DNA from: Caballeronia glebae
GTDB lineage: Bacteria > Pseudomonadota > Gammaproteobacteria > Burkholderiales > Burkholderiaceae
Assembly (NCBI RefSeq): GCF_001545035.1
Contig: NZ_FCOJ02000026.1
Span: 1 to 64,000 of the forward strand
DNA: 64,000 nt
Direction: 5' to 3'
Of the stretch, positions 47,934 to 57,667 are shown piece after piece. Every line of letters starts with the position of its first letter. Position 1 is the first letter of the stretch. The translations under genes were made by a program, and so were the position numbers. Under the pieces are notes generated by a model, which was not told the DNA's origin, did no database searches, and saw only the letters and a list, made by a program, of their open reading frames with translations.

Positions 47934-48225
47934 ATTCTTCTTCGCTTGTCTCGGTCTGAGGCAACAACGATTCGAGCGTCCGCTCTCCCGCAATCAGCGC
48001 GCGCTTTTGCTGCGCGGTCAACTGCTTCACGCGATATTCGGCGCGCGACGCTTCCGATCTCCCCGCCAGCTCGAACGACGCCAGCACGCGCAACGGTTTT
48101 CTCGAACGCGTATAGCGCGCGCCCTTGCCGCTCGCATGCGCGATGAAGCGCGCTTCGACGTCCGTCGCGATGCCCGTGTAGAGGCTGCCGTCGGCGCATT
48201 CGATCAGATAGAGGAACCACGGCAT
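47932..48225 (-). CDS. GIY-YIG domain protein (YhbQ-like)
   Basis: A 97-residue protein of the UPF0213/YhbQ type. The GIY-YIG core appears as FLYLIECADGSLYTGIATD, with a catalytic-type Arg in EARFIAHASGKGARYT and Glu in SRAEYRVKQL. Such small proteins may act on DNA, but their role is unsettled. The ATG at 48225 matches the family start; no ribosome site is clear. Confidence 0.88.
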   Translation of the reverse strand: MPWFLYLIECADGSLYTGIATDVEARFIAHASGKGARYTRSRKPLRVLASFELAGRSEASRAEYRVKQLTAQQKRALIAGERTLESLLPQTETSEEE

Positions 48226-48399
48226 CGCGTTTCGTGTGCGTTCGTGAAGGATTTGCCGCGCATTATCGCCGAAAGCACCGCGCCGGGGCGCTTTTGTCCG
48301 CTTCGGCGTGGCGCTGCGACTTGCGCGAGAATAGCCGCTTTCGGGCGCGTTTTGCGTTGTATCGGCGCGCTCGTCGATCAATCACAGCGAGGTAGCCTG

Positions 48400-49542
48400 T
48401 TGAATCGCGAGGTCGAAATTCATGTGGTCGATGCGCTCAACGAGATCCCGGCCGACGACTGGAACCGGCTCGCCGGCGATAACCCGTTCGTGCGCCACGC
48501 GTTTCTCGCGGCGTTGCAGGAGACGGAGTGCGCGGTGAAGCGCACCGGCTGGCGCGCGCATCATCTGATATTGAAGCGCGGCGGCGAGTTCGCCGGCGCG
48601 ATGCCGCTGTATATCAAGTCGCATTCGCGCGGCGAGTACGTGTTCGATCACGCATGGGCCGATGCCTTCGAGCGTCACGGTCTGCGTTACTACCCGAAGG
48701 CGGTGTCCGCCGTTCCGTTTTCGCCGGTCACGGGTCCGCGCCTCATCGCCGCGCATCACGAGGATCGCGTGCTGCTCGCGCGGGGTGCAATCGAACTGAC
48801 GCGCCGGCTGGAACTCTCGTCGCTGCACGTGCTGTTTCCGCACACGCAGGATGTCGAGGCTTTGACGGACGCGGGCTATCTGCTGCGCGAAGGCGTGCAA
48901 TTCCACTGGGAAAACCTGCCCGGCGACGGTTACGCGAGCTTCGACGCCTTCCTCGCGACGATGAGCCACGACAAGCGCAAGAAAGTGAAGCAGGATCGCC
49001 GGCGCGTGGCGGACGCGGGCGTCACGTACACCTGGCTGCGCGGCGAGCAGATCGACGAAAGCGCGCTCGACTTCTTCTACGACTGCTACGACAACACGTA
49101 TCGCGAGCACTGGAACGCGCCGTATCTGACGCGCGAGTTCTTCGGCCGGATTCACGCCGATGCGCCCGACAGCATGCTGCTCGTGATCGCCGAGGCGGAC
49201 GGCGAGCGCCTCGCGTGCGCGCTCAACATGATCGGCGGCGACACGATGTACGGCCGCTACTGGGGCACGCGCGAGTTCGTCTCGGGACTGCACTTCGAGA
49301 CGTGCTACATGCAGGGCATCGCGTATTGCATCGAGCACGGGCTCGCGCGCTTCGAGGGCGGCGCGCAGGGCGTGCACAAGATGTCGCGCGGCCTTTTGCC
49401 GACGCCCACATGGTCCGCGCACTGGATCGCGGACCGGCGTTTCGCGCACGCGATCGGCGAGTTTCTCGATGCCGAAACCCAGGCGATGGATCAGCATATC
49501 GGGGAACTCGAAGCACACACGCCGTTCAGGAAGAAAAGCTGA
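48400..49542 (+). CDS. FemAB/GNAT-fold acetyltransferase-like protein (peptidogalycan family)
   Basis: A protein of about 380 residues of the family formerly called DUF482, related to FemAB and GNAT folds. Conserved blocks include NPFVRHAFLAALQET, FDHAWADAFERHGLRYYPK, HDKRKKVKQDRRRV and RFEGGAQGVHKMSRG. The reaction is not established. TTG at 48400 was chosen because GAGGTAG lies 6 nt upstream; there is no in-frame ATG nearby and a GTG at 48424 is the alternative. It is divergent from the GIY-YIG gene. Confidence 0.85.
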   Translation: MNREVEIHVVDALNEIPADDWNRLAGDNPFVRHAFLAALQETECAVKRTGWRAHHLILKRGGEFAGAMPLYIKSHSRGEYVFDHAWADAFERHGLRYYPKAVSAVPFSPVTGPRLIAAHHEDRVLLARGAIELTRRLELSSLHVLFPHTQDVEALTDAGYLLREGVQFHWENLPGDGYASFDAFLATMSHDKRKKVKQDRRRVADAGVTYTWLRGEQIDESALDFFYDCYDNTYREHWNAPYLTREFFGRIHADAPDSMLLVIAEADGERLACALNMIGGDTMYGRYWGTREFVSGLHFETCYMQGIAYCIEHGLARFEGGAQGVHKMSRGLLPTPTWSAHWIADRRFAHAIGEFLDAETQAMDQHIGELEAHTPFRKKS

Positions 49543-49636
49543 GATGCGATAATCGACGAGACCGTTCGCCCGGCTTTACGCCTGGCTTTTCGTCCCTTTC
49601 GCACCGTCTCGTTCCCGCAGCAACACGCGCACATCC

Positions 49637-51700
49637 ATGTCGACCATGAGCAGAAATTTCTTCAACCTGTACAGCCACGACTTCGCGCGCGTCGCGGTCG
49701 GCGTTCCGTCCTGCAAGGTCGCCGATCCCGCATTCAACGCGGCGCAGACGATCGAACTGGCGAAAGAAGCCGCCGCGCACGGCGCCGTGCTCGTCGCGTT
49801 CCCCGAACTCGGCGTGTCCGCCTACACCTGCGACGACCTCTTTCATCAGCGCGTATTGCTCGATGCCTGCGAGGATGCGTTGCAAAGCATCCTGGACGCG
49901 TCGAAGGGACTCAATATCGCGATGATCGTCGGCGCGCCGATCCGGGCCGAGCACAAGCTCTTCAACTGCGCGGTCGTGATCGCCGACGGATTCATTCGCG
50001 GCGTCGTGCCGAAGAGCTATTTGCCCAACTATGGCGAGTTCTACGAGGCGCGGCAGTTCAGCCCGGCCGATGCCGCGGCCACGAACACGATCACGCTGTG
50101 CGGCCAGAGCGTGCCGTTCGGCGCGTCGCTGCTGTTTCAGATCAGGGACCTTCCGCTCTTTCGGTTCCACGTCGAAATTTGCGAGGACGTGTGGGTGCCG
50201 ATTCCGCCGTCGTCGTTCGCGGCGCTCGCGGGCGCGACCGTGCTCGTGAATCTGTCGGCGTCGAATATCGTCGTGGGCAAGTCGGCGTATCGGCATCAGC
50301 TCGTCGGGCAGCAGTCGGCGCGATGCGTCGCGGCTTATCTGTACACGTCGGCGGGACACGGCGAATCGTCCACCGATCTCGCCTGGGACGGGCAAGGGCT
50401 CATCTACGAGAACGGCGAGCTGCTCGCGGAATCCGAGCGCTTCTCGGACCGGTCGCATCTCATTTACGCCGATGTCGATCTCGAACGGCTCTCGCGCGAG
50501 CGCATGCGGCAAACCACCTTCGGCCGTTCGACGCACCGGCACGCCGACGAAGTCGCGCAGTTCGACGTGATCGAATTTCCGCTCGCAGTTCCGGCCGACG
50601 CAAAGCTGCCGCTCACGCGTCGCGTTGCGCGCTTTCCTTACGTGCCCGCCGACGCCGCGCGCCGCGACGAACGATGCAACGAGGTCTACAACATTCAGGT
50701 GCAGGCGCTGCTGCAACGGCTGCAATCGTCGGGCATGTCGAAGGTCGTCATCGGCATTTCGGGCGGACTCGACTCGACGCATGCACTGCTCGTGTGCGCG
50801 AAAGCGATGGATCGTCTCGGACTGCCGCGCGCCAACATCCTCGCCTACACGATGCCCGGCTTCGCGACCAGCGACCGCACATTGCGGCAGGCGCGCGAGT
50901 TGATGCAAGTCGTCGGCTGCACGGCGAGCGAGATCGACATCCGGCCGAGCTGCGCGCAAATGCTCTCCGACATCGGCCATCCGCATAGCACGGGCGCGGA
51001 GCAATACGACATCACCTACGAGAACGTTCAGGCCGGCGAACGCACGAGCCACCTGTTCCGGCTCGCGAACCTGAACAATGCGATCGTGATCGGCACGGGA
51101 GATTTGAGCGAACTGGCACTTGGTTGGTGCACCTATGGAGTGGGCGATCACATGTCCCACTACAACGTGAATGCGAGCGTGCCGAAGACCTTGATCACGC
51201 ATCTGGTGCGCTGGGTCGCGGAGTCGGGGCAGATCGGCGGAAGCGGAACCGATGTGCTCGAAAACATCCTGAGCACCGACATCAGCCCGGAACTCATCCC
51301 CGGCAAGACGAGCGGCGTGGTGGAGCAGAAGACGGAGAGCGTCATCGGTCCGTATGAACTGCAGGACTTCAACCTCTACTACACGCTGCGCTTCGGCTTT
51401 GCACCAACGAAGGTCGCGTTTCTCGCGCTGCATGCGTGGCGCGATCGCGATGCGGGCGCGTGGCCGGAAGGCCCGACGGTCGCGCGCAATCAATACGACC
51501 TCGGCGAGATACGCAAGAATCTGCGGATATTTCTGGATCGATTTTTCCGCACGAGCCAGTTCAAGCGCTCATGCATACCGAACGCGCCGAAGGTCGGCTC
51601 GGGCGGCTCGCTCTCGCCGCGCGGCGACTGGCGCGCGCCGAGCGACGGGCAGGCGACGGTGTGGCTCGCGGACCTCGAACGCGTCCCGGCGAAAGAGTGA
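49637..51700 (+). CDS. nadE: Glutamine-dependent NAD+ synthetase (long form)
   Basis: A 687-residue two-domain enzyme. The N-terminal nitrilase-type glutaminase has the triad Glu57, Lys126 and Cys182 (in HVEICEDVW). The C-terminal synthetase has the PP-loop [12 protein letters not shown] and the [17 protein letters not shown] motif. It makes NAD+ from nicotinate adenine dinucleotide, ATP and glutamine. Size and residues match the Mycobacterium tuberculosis-type enzyme. GATAAT about 85 bp upstream is a possible -10. The P-II gene follows 149 bp later with its own likely promoter. Confidence 0.96.
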   Translation: MSTMSRNFFNLYSHDFARVAVGVPSCKVADPAFNAAQTIELAKEAAAHGAVLVAFPELGVSAYTCDDLFHQRVLLDACEDALQSILDASKGLNIAMIVGAPIRAEHKLFNCAVVIADGFIRGVVPKSYLPNYGEFYEARQFSPADAAATNTITLCGQSVPFGASLLFQIRDLPLFRFHVEICEDVWVPIPPSSFAALAGATVLVNLSASNIVVGKSAYRHQLVGQQSARCVAAYLYTSAGHGESSTDLAWDGQGLIYENGELLAESERFSDRSHLIYADVDLERLSRERMRQTTFGRSTHRHADEVAQFDVIEFPLAVPADAKLPLTRRVARFPYVPADAARRDERCNEVYNIQVQALLQRLQSSGMSKVVIGISGGLDSTHALLVCAKAMDRLGLPRANILAYTMPGFATSDRTLRQARELMQVVGCTASEIDIRPSCAQMLSDIGHPHSTGAEQYDITYENVQAGERTSHLFRLANLNNAIVIGTGDLSELALGWCTYGVGDHMSHYNVNASVPKTLITHLVRWVAESGQIGGSGTDVLENILSTDISPELIPGKTSGVVEQKTESVIGPYELQDFNLYYTLRFGFAPTKVAFLALHAWRDRDAGAWPEGPTVARNQYDLGEIRKNLRIFLDRFFRTSQFKRSCIPNAPKVGSGGSLSPRGDWRAPSDGQATVWLADLERVPAKE

Positions 51701-51825
51701 TACCGCGCGATATTCGATCGTCTGGTGAACGCCTCGCGAATTTCCGGACCGCTTGCTCGATGAAACGCGGCTAGAATCGAAAACATCTGTCCCGCGCGGG
51801 ACACGACTTTTTTCGAACCCTCTGA

Positions 51826-52188
<363 letters not shown>

Positions 52189-52236
52189 GCGCCGCGGTCT
52201 TTTTCAACGCGTCACACCGCTTTTCAAGTCATATCG

Positions 52237-52264
52237 GGCCCGCTATTCACGCGGGCCTTTCTTT
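52237..52264 (+). terminator. Terminator after glnB
   Basis: GGCCCGC (52237-52243), a 7-nt loop and GCGGGCC (52251-52257) form a stem followed by TTTCTTT. Confidence 0.8.
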
Positions 52265-52408
52265 CCCCGTCTTCCCGATGCGCCCGTGCACCAGCGCGAT
52301 GCGCGCCGTCATCCTGATTTTTCGACCGCATAGCTCGTCGGAAGGCAGGAATTCGCGTCCGCGCGGTAACATCGGCTATCCCATAATTGTTTTGTAAGGA
52401 AATAGTTG

Positions 52409-54166
52409 ATGCATCATGCGATCGGCTTCATTCAGGATCTCGCGGTGATCATGGCCATCGCGGGCGTCGTGACGGTGCTGTTTCACCGTCTGCGGCAGCC
52501 GGTCGTCCTAGGCTACATCGCTGCGGGCGTCATCATCGGGCCATACACGCCGCCGTTCAATCTCATCCACGACGAAGCGACGATCCAGACGCTCGGCGAG
52601 TTAGGCGTCGTCTTCCTGATGTTTTCGCTCGGGCTCGAATTCAGCTTGCGCAAGCTGTTCAAGGTCGGCGCGACCGCCTTCGTCGCCGCGCTCTCGGAAA
52701 TCGTGCTGATGATCTGGGTCGGCTACGAGATCGGGCGCTGGTTCGGCTGGAACTCGATGGACTCGCTCTTTCTCGGCGCGATGCTCGCGATCTCGTCGAC
52801 GACCATCATCGTGAAGGCGCTCTCCGAGGTCGGCATGAAGGGCGAGCACTTCGCGCAGATCGTGTTCGGCATTCTGATCGTCGAGGATATTCTCGCGATC
52901 GCAATGCTCGTGTTGCTCTCCGGCATCGCGCAGACGGGCTCGGTGAGCGCGGGCGTCGCGGTCGTGACGCTCGGCAAGCTGCTGCTTTTCATAACGGTGT
53001 CGCTGGTCGTCGGCATTCTCACGGTGCCGCGCGCGCTCAACTACGTCGCGCGCGCGAAGAGCGACGAGATGCTGCTCGTCACCGTGCTCGGCTTCTGCTT
53101 CGGTTTCTGTCTGCTCGTCGTGAAGCTCGATTATTCGATCGCGCTCGGCGCTTTCCTGATCGGCGCGATCATGGCGGAGTCGCGCCATCTCGCGCGCATC
53201 GAGCATCTGATCGCGCCGGTGCGCGACATGTTCTCGGCGATCTTCTTCGTCACCATCGGCCTGTTGCTGAACCCGACGGTGCTCGTCGACTATGCGTGGC
53301 CGATCGCCGTCATCACGATCGCCGTCGTGCTCGGCAAGATCGTGTCGTGCGGGCTCGGCGCGTTTCTCGCCGGCAAGGACGGACGCACGTCGATGCGCGT
53401 CGGCATGAGCGTCTCGCAGATCGGCGAGTTCTCGTTCATCATCGCGTCGCTCGGGCTTTCGCTGAAGGTCACGAGCAGCTTTCTCTACCCGATCGCGGTG
53501 GCCGTGTCCGCGCTCACGACGCTCTTCACGCCGTATCTGATCCGCGCCGCCGACCCGCTCACGGCGCGCCTCTCGCGCGCGATGCCCGCGCCGCTCGCGC
53601 ACACGTTCGGTCTCTATTCGCAATGGCTCGCGAGCCTGACGCCCGCTTCCGGCGGCCCGACGCTCTTCTCGATGACGCGGCGCATCGTGCTGCAGATCGC
53701 GGTGAATCTCGCGCTCGTCTCGGCTATTTTCCTCGCCGCGTCGTATTCGGCGCCGTTCGCGTCGAGCTATCTCTCGCGCTGGCTCGATACCGACAACGCG
53801 CAGCGCGTCGTGCTGTGGAGCGCGGCGCTCGTGGTCGCGTTGCCGTTTCTGGTCGCGGTGTATCGCAAGCTCGAATCGCTCGCGCTTCTGCTCGCGGAAG
53901 TGAGCGTGCAGCCCGCGAAAGCGGGGCGCTTCACACGCGCAATCCGCCTGGCGATTTCCGGCCTCATTCCGATCGTCGCGATGTTCGGCGTCTTCCTGCT
54001 CGTCGCGGCGCTCTCGGGCGGCATCCTTCCGCCGTTCGGCCTGATGATCGCCGTGCTGTTCTGCGTGGCGCTGCTCTTGACGGTGTTGTGGCGCTGGTGC
54101 GTGAAAATCCACGCGACGATGCAAATCGCCCTGCGCGAAACCTTCGAAGAGACGCGCGACCATTGA
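52409..54166 (+). CDS. CPA2-family monovalent cation:proton antiporter
   Basis: A 585-residue protein. The Na+/H+ exchanger domain (residues about 5-380) has about twelve membrane segments with LRQPVVLGYIAAGVIIGP, FSLGLEFSLRKL and the ion-site region EDILAIAMLVLLSG. A further 200 residues carry three to four more membrane segments (residues about 430-560) instead of the TrkA-N domain found in KefB/C. It should exchange Na+ or K+ for H+ across the inner membrane. The ATG at 52409 has AAGGA 8 nt upstream. Confidence 0.9.
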   Translation: MHHAIGFIQDLAVIMAIAGVVTVLFHRLRQPVVLGYIAAGVIIGPYTPPFNLIHDEATIQTLGELGVVFLMFSLGLEFSLRKLFKVGATAFVAALSEIVLMIWVGYEIGRWFGWNSMDSLFLGAMLAISSTTIIVKALSEVGMKGEHFAQIVFGILIVEDILAIAMLVLLSGIAQTGSVSAGVAVVTLGKLLLFITVSLVVGILTVPRALNYVARAKSDEMLLVTVLGFCFGFCLLVVKLDYSIALGAFLIGAIMAESRHLARIEHLIAPVRDMFSAIFFVTIGLLLNPTVLVDYAWPIAVITIAVVLGKIVSCGLGAFLAGKDGRTSMRVGMSVSQIGEFSFIIASLGLSLKVTSSFLYPIAVAVSALTTLFTPYLIRAADPLTARLSRAMPAPLAHTFGLYSQWLASLTPASGGPTLFSMTRRIVLQIAVNLALVSAIFLAASYSAPFASSYLSRWLDTDNAQRVVLWSAALVVALPFLVAVYRKLESLALLLAEVSVQPAKAGRFTRAIRLAISGLIPIVAMFGVFLLVAALSGGILPPFGLMIAVLFCVALLLTVLWRWCVKIHATMQIALRETFEETRDH

Positions 54167-54328
54167 CGGCTTTCTTCGCGGGATTGCCCTGACAGCCGCG
54201 CGCGACGGGTTCCCGCGATAATGTGTGCCAATGTGACCAAATGTGTGCTGGTTTGCCGCGTGCTGTTCTGAGGCGGATAATCGGGGCTTGTCCATTCTCC
54301 CTATGGCGTTCGAACGCCTGAATCAAGA

Positions 54329-55735
54329 ATGAGCGATAACAAAACCTCCAACGACGCAAACAGCACCGACGCGCGCCGAAGCGGCGCGGATTCTCAGGCG
54401 GCGCCACGAAGCGCGAATCCCACGGCGCCGCCCGAAGCGGCGGCAGCGGCCGCAGCGCCCGGCCCGAAGGCGAGCGCGGCCGAACGCGCATCGACGGATG
54501 CGCCTTCGAGCGCGTCGGGTGTCGAGGCGGTCGATGTCGCGCAGGCCCGCCGCGACGAAGCCTTGCAGGACGCCCGCGAGGCGCGCGCATCGGCGGCGAG
54601 CGCGACCGCCGCGCAGGAAGCCGAGGTGCGCGAGAGGCAGCGCGCATCCGGAAAACCCAAGGCGAGCTTTGCCGAGAATTTCGAAGCCGCGACCGACGCG
54701 GAAGCCGCCAGCACGGCCAACGCGCAATCCGCCGCGTCGGATTCCCCGACCGGGCGCGCCACGGTCCTGCCGCCCGAATTCACCGCGGCGCCGGATTTCA
54801 GCACGCTCAATCCGCCGCCGCTGCCATCGACCGAACAGACCGCCGCGCCGGCTCAACCCGCGTATTTCAGGCAATCCGACTCCGCGTGGTCCGTGTTCGG
54901 CCGCGTGATCGCGGCGCGTGCACGGCAGATTTTCGATCGCGCGGGACAGCGCATGACGCAGCGCACGCTGCGCATCGGCGTATCGGCGCGCATCTTTCAT
55001 CCGGAGCCGGGCGCGAAAGGCTTGCGCGGCAAGACGCTGCAATATCTGGAAGAATCCATCGCGCATTGGGTGATGTCGCGCGACGTGCTCGTGTTCATGA
55101 TTCCGACGGTCGGCAATCAGGGCATGCTGCACACGAGCAATATCCGTCTGCGCGACTACGCGAAACATCTCGACGGCCTGCTGCTGCAAGGCGGCGCGGA
55201 CGTCTCGCCGCAGTCATACGAAGAAGCGACGACGCGTCCCGAATGGCCCGGCGACCGCGTGCGCGACATGTACGAGCTGGAACTGCTGCACGAGTTCGTC
55301 GAGTCGGGCAAGCCCGTGCTCGGTGTATGCCGCGGCTGTCAGTTGATCAACGTGGCGTTCGGCGGGACGCTCTACGGCGACATCGCCACGGACGTGCCCA
55401 CGGCCGGCATCCACGTCAACGAGCAATACGACCAGCATCGGCATTCGATCCGCTTTCCCGATGGCTCCACGCTCGTCAACATGTTCCCGCACCAGCGCGA
55501 GGCGATCGTCAACTCGATCCACCATCAGGCGGTGAAGACGATCGGGCGCGATCTGAACATCGAGGCGGTGTCGGCCTCGGACGGGATCATCGAGGCGGTG
55601 CGGTACCGGAAGGCGCCGTTCGTCGTCGGCGTGCAGTGGCATCCGGAGTTTCATCGCGCGGGCGGCGCGGAACTGCTCGATTGCACGCCGCTGCTCGACA
55701 CGTTCCTGCGCGTCGCGCGCGAAACCCGCTTCTGA
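54329..55735 (+). CDS. Gamma-glutamyl-gamma-aminobutyrate hydrolase family protein with long disordered N-terminus
   Basis: A 468-residue protein. The first 210 residues are Ala/Glu/Pro/Ser-rich and low-complexity (for example TAPPEAAAAAAAPGPKAS). The C-terminal 250 residues form a class I glutamine-amidotransferase-like hydrolase of the PuuD type. The nucleophile Cys334 lies in LGVCRGCQLINVAFGG, His-Glu of the triad in GVQWHPEFH, and the extra block NSIHHQAVKTIG is present. PuuD cleaves gamma-glutamyl-GABA in putrescine use; here no other puu genes are nearby. The family is usually about 250 residues, so the N-terminal half is an addition. It is convergent with the DUF2968 gene across a terminator. 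Confidence 0.9.
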   Translation: MSDNKTSNDANSTDARRSGADSQAAPRSANPTAPPEAAAAAAAPGPKASAAERASTDAPSSASGVEAVDVAQARRDEALQDAREARASAASATAAQEAEVRERQRASGKPKASFAENFEAATDAEAASTANAQSAASDSPTGRATVLPPEFTAAPDFSTLNPPPLPSTEQTAAPAQPAYFRQSDSAWSVFGRVIAARARQIFDRAGQRMTQRTLRIGVSARIFHPEPGAKGLRGKTLQYLEESIAHWVMSRDVLVFMIPTVGNQGMLHTSNIRLRDYAKHLDGLLLQGGADVSPQSYEEATTRPEWPGDRVRDMYELELLHEFVESGKPVLGVCRGCQLINVAFGGTLYGDIATDVPTAGIHVNEQYDQHRHSIRFPDGSTLVNMFPHQREAIVNSIHHQAVKTIGRDLNIEAVSASDGIIEAVRYRKAPFVVGVQWHPEFHRAGGAELLDCTPLLDTFLRVARETRF

Positions 55736-55765
55736 CGCGCAACGCTTCCGGTCACTTCGTAAAGC

Positions 55766-55798
55766 AAACAGGCCCGCTCGGTTCGAGCGGGCCTGTTT
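55766..55798. terminator. Bidirectional terminator
   Basis: AAACAGGCCCGCTCG-GTT-CGAGCGGGCCTGTTT is a perfect 15-bp stem with A/T ends on both sides, between the convergent genes ending at 55735 and 55824. Confidence 0.88.
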
Positions 55799-55823
55799 CG
55801 TCTTCAGGCGCGTATTGCCGATA

Positions 55824-56543
55824 TCAACGCGAGGACGGCAGGTTTCCCGGCGCGAGTCCGGCTTCCGTCTGCCTCTGCAGCTGTTCGACCTGCAACTGCA
55901 GCGTGCGCAGCTTGCGTTCGGCTTCCAGCTTGTCTGTTTGCAGCACGGCCGATTCAGCCTGCAACTGTTGCTGACGCTGCGATACCTGCGAATCCTGCTG
56001 CTGTGCAAGTTCGAGATCGGCGCTGAGACGGTTCGCCCGATCCGCCGATTTCGCGATCACGCGATCGAGCAACTCCTTCTGCGCCTGCAATTGCACGCGG
56101 CGGATTTCGCCATCGGCGAGTTCGAAGCTCTTGCGCGAGAACTGCGCGTAGATCGATTCGGCGCGGGCTGCGTCCTGCGTCTTTACGACGCGCCACCAGC
56201 GCGCGTCCTGCGACAGCGCGACGTAGTACAGCATTTCCGTCGCGAGGAAGTAGAGCCGTGCGCCGTAGCTGCCGTTGCGCGTCGCGCGCAATTCGGCGAG
56301 GCCGCCCGCCTGCGTGAGTTTCTGCAATTCGTCGATGTTGCCATCGACCCGGGGCGCGTTCGAATTGGCGTTCAGGTCGGACAAGTCTTCGGGCGCGGAC
56401 TGTGCGGGCTCGCGTCTCGCGGAAGTCGATGGCGCGACCTTCGCGGCAAACGTGCTCGTGACCGGCGCAAACAGACCGCAGAGGGTCAGGGCGAGCGTGA
56501 GCGTCGCGTAACGGAGATAACGTAGTTGCGTCATGTTTGGCAT
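55824..56543 (-). CDS. DUF2968 family exported protein
   Basis: A 239-residue protein. A signal peptide (TLTLALTLCGLFAPVTSTFAA) precedes a linker. The conserved core is IDELQKLTQAGGLAELRATRNGSYGARL and Tyr-rich TEMLYYVALSQDARWWRVVK. The C-terminal third is a long coiled coil (EIRRVQLQAQKELLDRV ... LRTLQLQVEQLQRQTE). The family is found in Burkholderia and has no known function. The start is 56543 or 56534; neither has a strong ribosome site. It lies 45 bp after the repeat protein on the same strand. Confidence 0.85.
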   Translation of the reverse strand: MPNMTQLRYLRYATLTLALTLCGLFAPVTSTFAAKVAPSTSARREPAQSAPEDLSDLNANSNAPRVDGNIDELQKLTQAGGLAELRATRNGSYGARLYFLATEMLYYVALSQDARWWRVVKTQDAARAESIYAQFSRKSFELADGEIRRVQLQAQKELLDRVIAKSADRANRLSADLELAQQQDSQVSQRQQQLQAESAVLQTDKLEAERKLRTLQLQVEQLQRQTEAGLAPGNLPSSR

Positions 56544-56588
56544 CGTGGCCGGAAAGGTTGATCGTGCTGCTGGTGCATAGTGCGCCGG

Positions 56589-57542
56589 TTAGTGCGCGCC
56601 GTTCGCAGCGCCGCGACCGGACGGGGTCGCGTTGTTGTCGAGAGTCGGTGAGTGCTGAAGCATCGAGTAGAGCGTCTCCGGGTCCATCGAAACGGAAGCG
56701 GTCGCGGGGCGGCTCGTTGCTCTTGCGAACAGCGGAGCTTGCGCATGCCGCGTGCGTTCGGGTTTTACGGGCACGCTCGCGACCGGTTTCATCGGCGACG
56801 CATACGCGCGCGGCGGGGGTTCGCGAGTCACGGAACCGCTCGCGATCGTTTCGATCGGCGTCGAGCGTGCGCGCTGCGCGGGTTCCGGCTTCACAGGCCG
56901 GCTCGCCATATTTACAGGCGGTGTCGCATATGCGCGCTCCGCGAGTTCCTGCTTCGCGGGGCGGCTCGCCATATTTACAGGCGGTGTCGCATATGCGCGC
57001 TCCGCGAGTTCCTGCTTCGCCGGGCGGCTCGCCACATTTACAGGCGATGTCGAGCGTGCGCGCTCCACGAGTTCCTGCTTCACGGGCCGGCTCGCCGTAT
57101 TGACAGACGGTGTCGAGCGGGCGCGCGGCGTGGATTCCTGCTTCACGACACGTTCCGCCGATGCATGGGCGCGCGACCGCCCCGGCTTCGCTTGAGCCGT
57201 CTGCACGGCTTTCGCGCGCCCGCTGTGCTTGTGCTCCGCCGCTGCGGCAGTGACGCGCCTGTCAGGTTTTGCCGGCGGCAGTGCCGTCGCAGCGGAAACG
57301 GTCGCCGTTCTTCGCGGTGCCGAATTATTGGCGTCTGCTTTGGGGGCAGCGTTGGTTGCCGACGCCGTCGGCGCTTTCGGTGTCCGTGCGACCTTGGCGG
57401 CGCGATCCTGCGTGGCTGCGGCGGTGGCCGCGAGTTGCGTCGGCGCCGACGCGGGCTTGGCCGGCTGTGTGCGCGTCGCGACCTCGTTGGCGGGCGCGGG
57501 CTGCGTAACGCCTTGCGGAGCCGGTTTATACGCGAACAACAA
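56589..57542 (-). CDS. Pro/Ala-rich repeat protein, start uncertain
   Basis: An open frame of about 317 residues rich in Ala, Pro, Arg, Thr and Lys. Its middle holds about seven 21-residue repeats such as ASRPAKQELAERAYATPPVN, two of them identical in protein sequence. It has no recognised domain. There is no in-frame ATG or GTG near the start: the only nearby candidates are TTG codons at 57542 and 57539. The same frame stays open to a stop at 57642-57644 with protein-like sequence (NPLVAGSVTISYDRGSKFR). The true start may therefore be further right with a rare codon, or a frameshift may exist. It probably pairs with the DUF2968 gene downstream. Confidence 0.6.
   Translation of the reverse strand: MLFAYKPAPQGVTQPAPANEVATRTQPAKPASAPTQLAATAAATQDRAAKVARTPKAPTASATNAAPKADANNSAPRRTATVSAATALPPAKPDRRVTAAAAEHKHSGRAKAVQTAQAKPGRSRAHASAERVVKQESTPRARSTPSVNTASRPVKQELVERARSTSPVNVASRPAKQELAERAYATPPVNMASRPAKQELAERAYATPPVNMASRPVKPEPAQRARSTPIETIASGSVTREPPPRAYASPMKPVASVPVKPERTRHAQAPLFARATSRPATASVSMDPETLYSMLQHSPTLDNNATPSGRGAANGAH
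56774..57151. repeat. Tandem 63-bp repeats inside the repeat protein gene
   Basis: Units begin at 56774, 56837, 56900, 56963, 57026 and 57089 with an exact 63-bp period; a degenerate seventh is at 57152. Units at 56900 and 56963 differ at very few bases; outer units are more diverged. Each unit encodes 21 residues on the minus strand. Confidence 0.92.
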
Positions 57543-57611
57543 CCATCGCGAGGAAGGCCGAAATTTCGACCCGCGATCATACGAAATCGTTACGCTTCCG
57601 GCGACCAGAGG

Positions 57612-57639
57612 ATTCCTATTGTCAATTTTTGACAGGAAT
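57612..57639. promoter_or_regulatory. Extended dyad upstream of the repeat protein gene
   Basis: TGTCAA-TTT-TTGACA at 57620-57634 is a perfect palindrome flanked by ATTCC (57612) and GGAAT (57635-57639). It lies 70-100 bp upstream of the repeat protein frame, after the end of the GNAT gene. It is a candidate operator; no T-run follows, so a terminator is less likely. Confidence 0.5.
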
Positions 57640-57667
57640 GCTTATTGACTGAATTTCTGTCTCGTGT

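Noticed and set aside
52601..54295. 564-codon open frame opposite the CPA2 antiporter
   Set aside because: Highly charged low-complexity translation, no ribosome site, fully antisense to a membrane transporter.
56774..57151. CRISPR array
   Set aside because: The period is 63 bp with no repeat/spacer alternation, the whole unit is repeated, and the units are in coding frame.
56652..57632. 326-codon plus-strand frame across the 63-bp repeats
   Set aside because: Both strands stay open because of the repeats. The minus-strand Pro/Ala/Lys composition and position ahead of the DUF2968 gene are more credible than the Arg/Cys/His-rich plus-strand reading.
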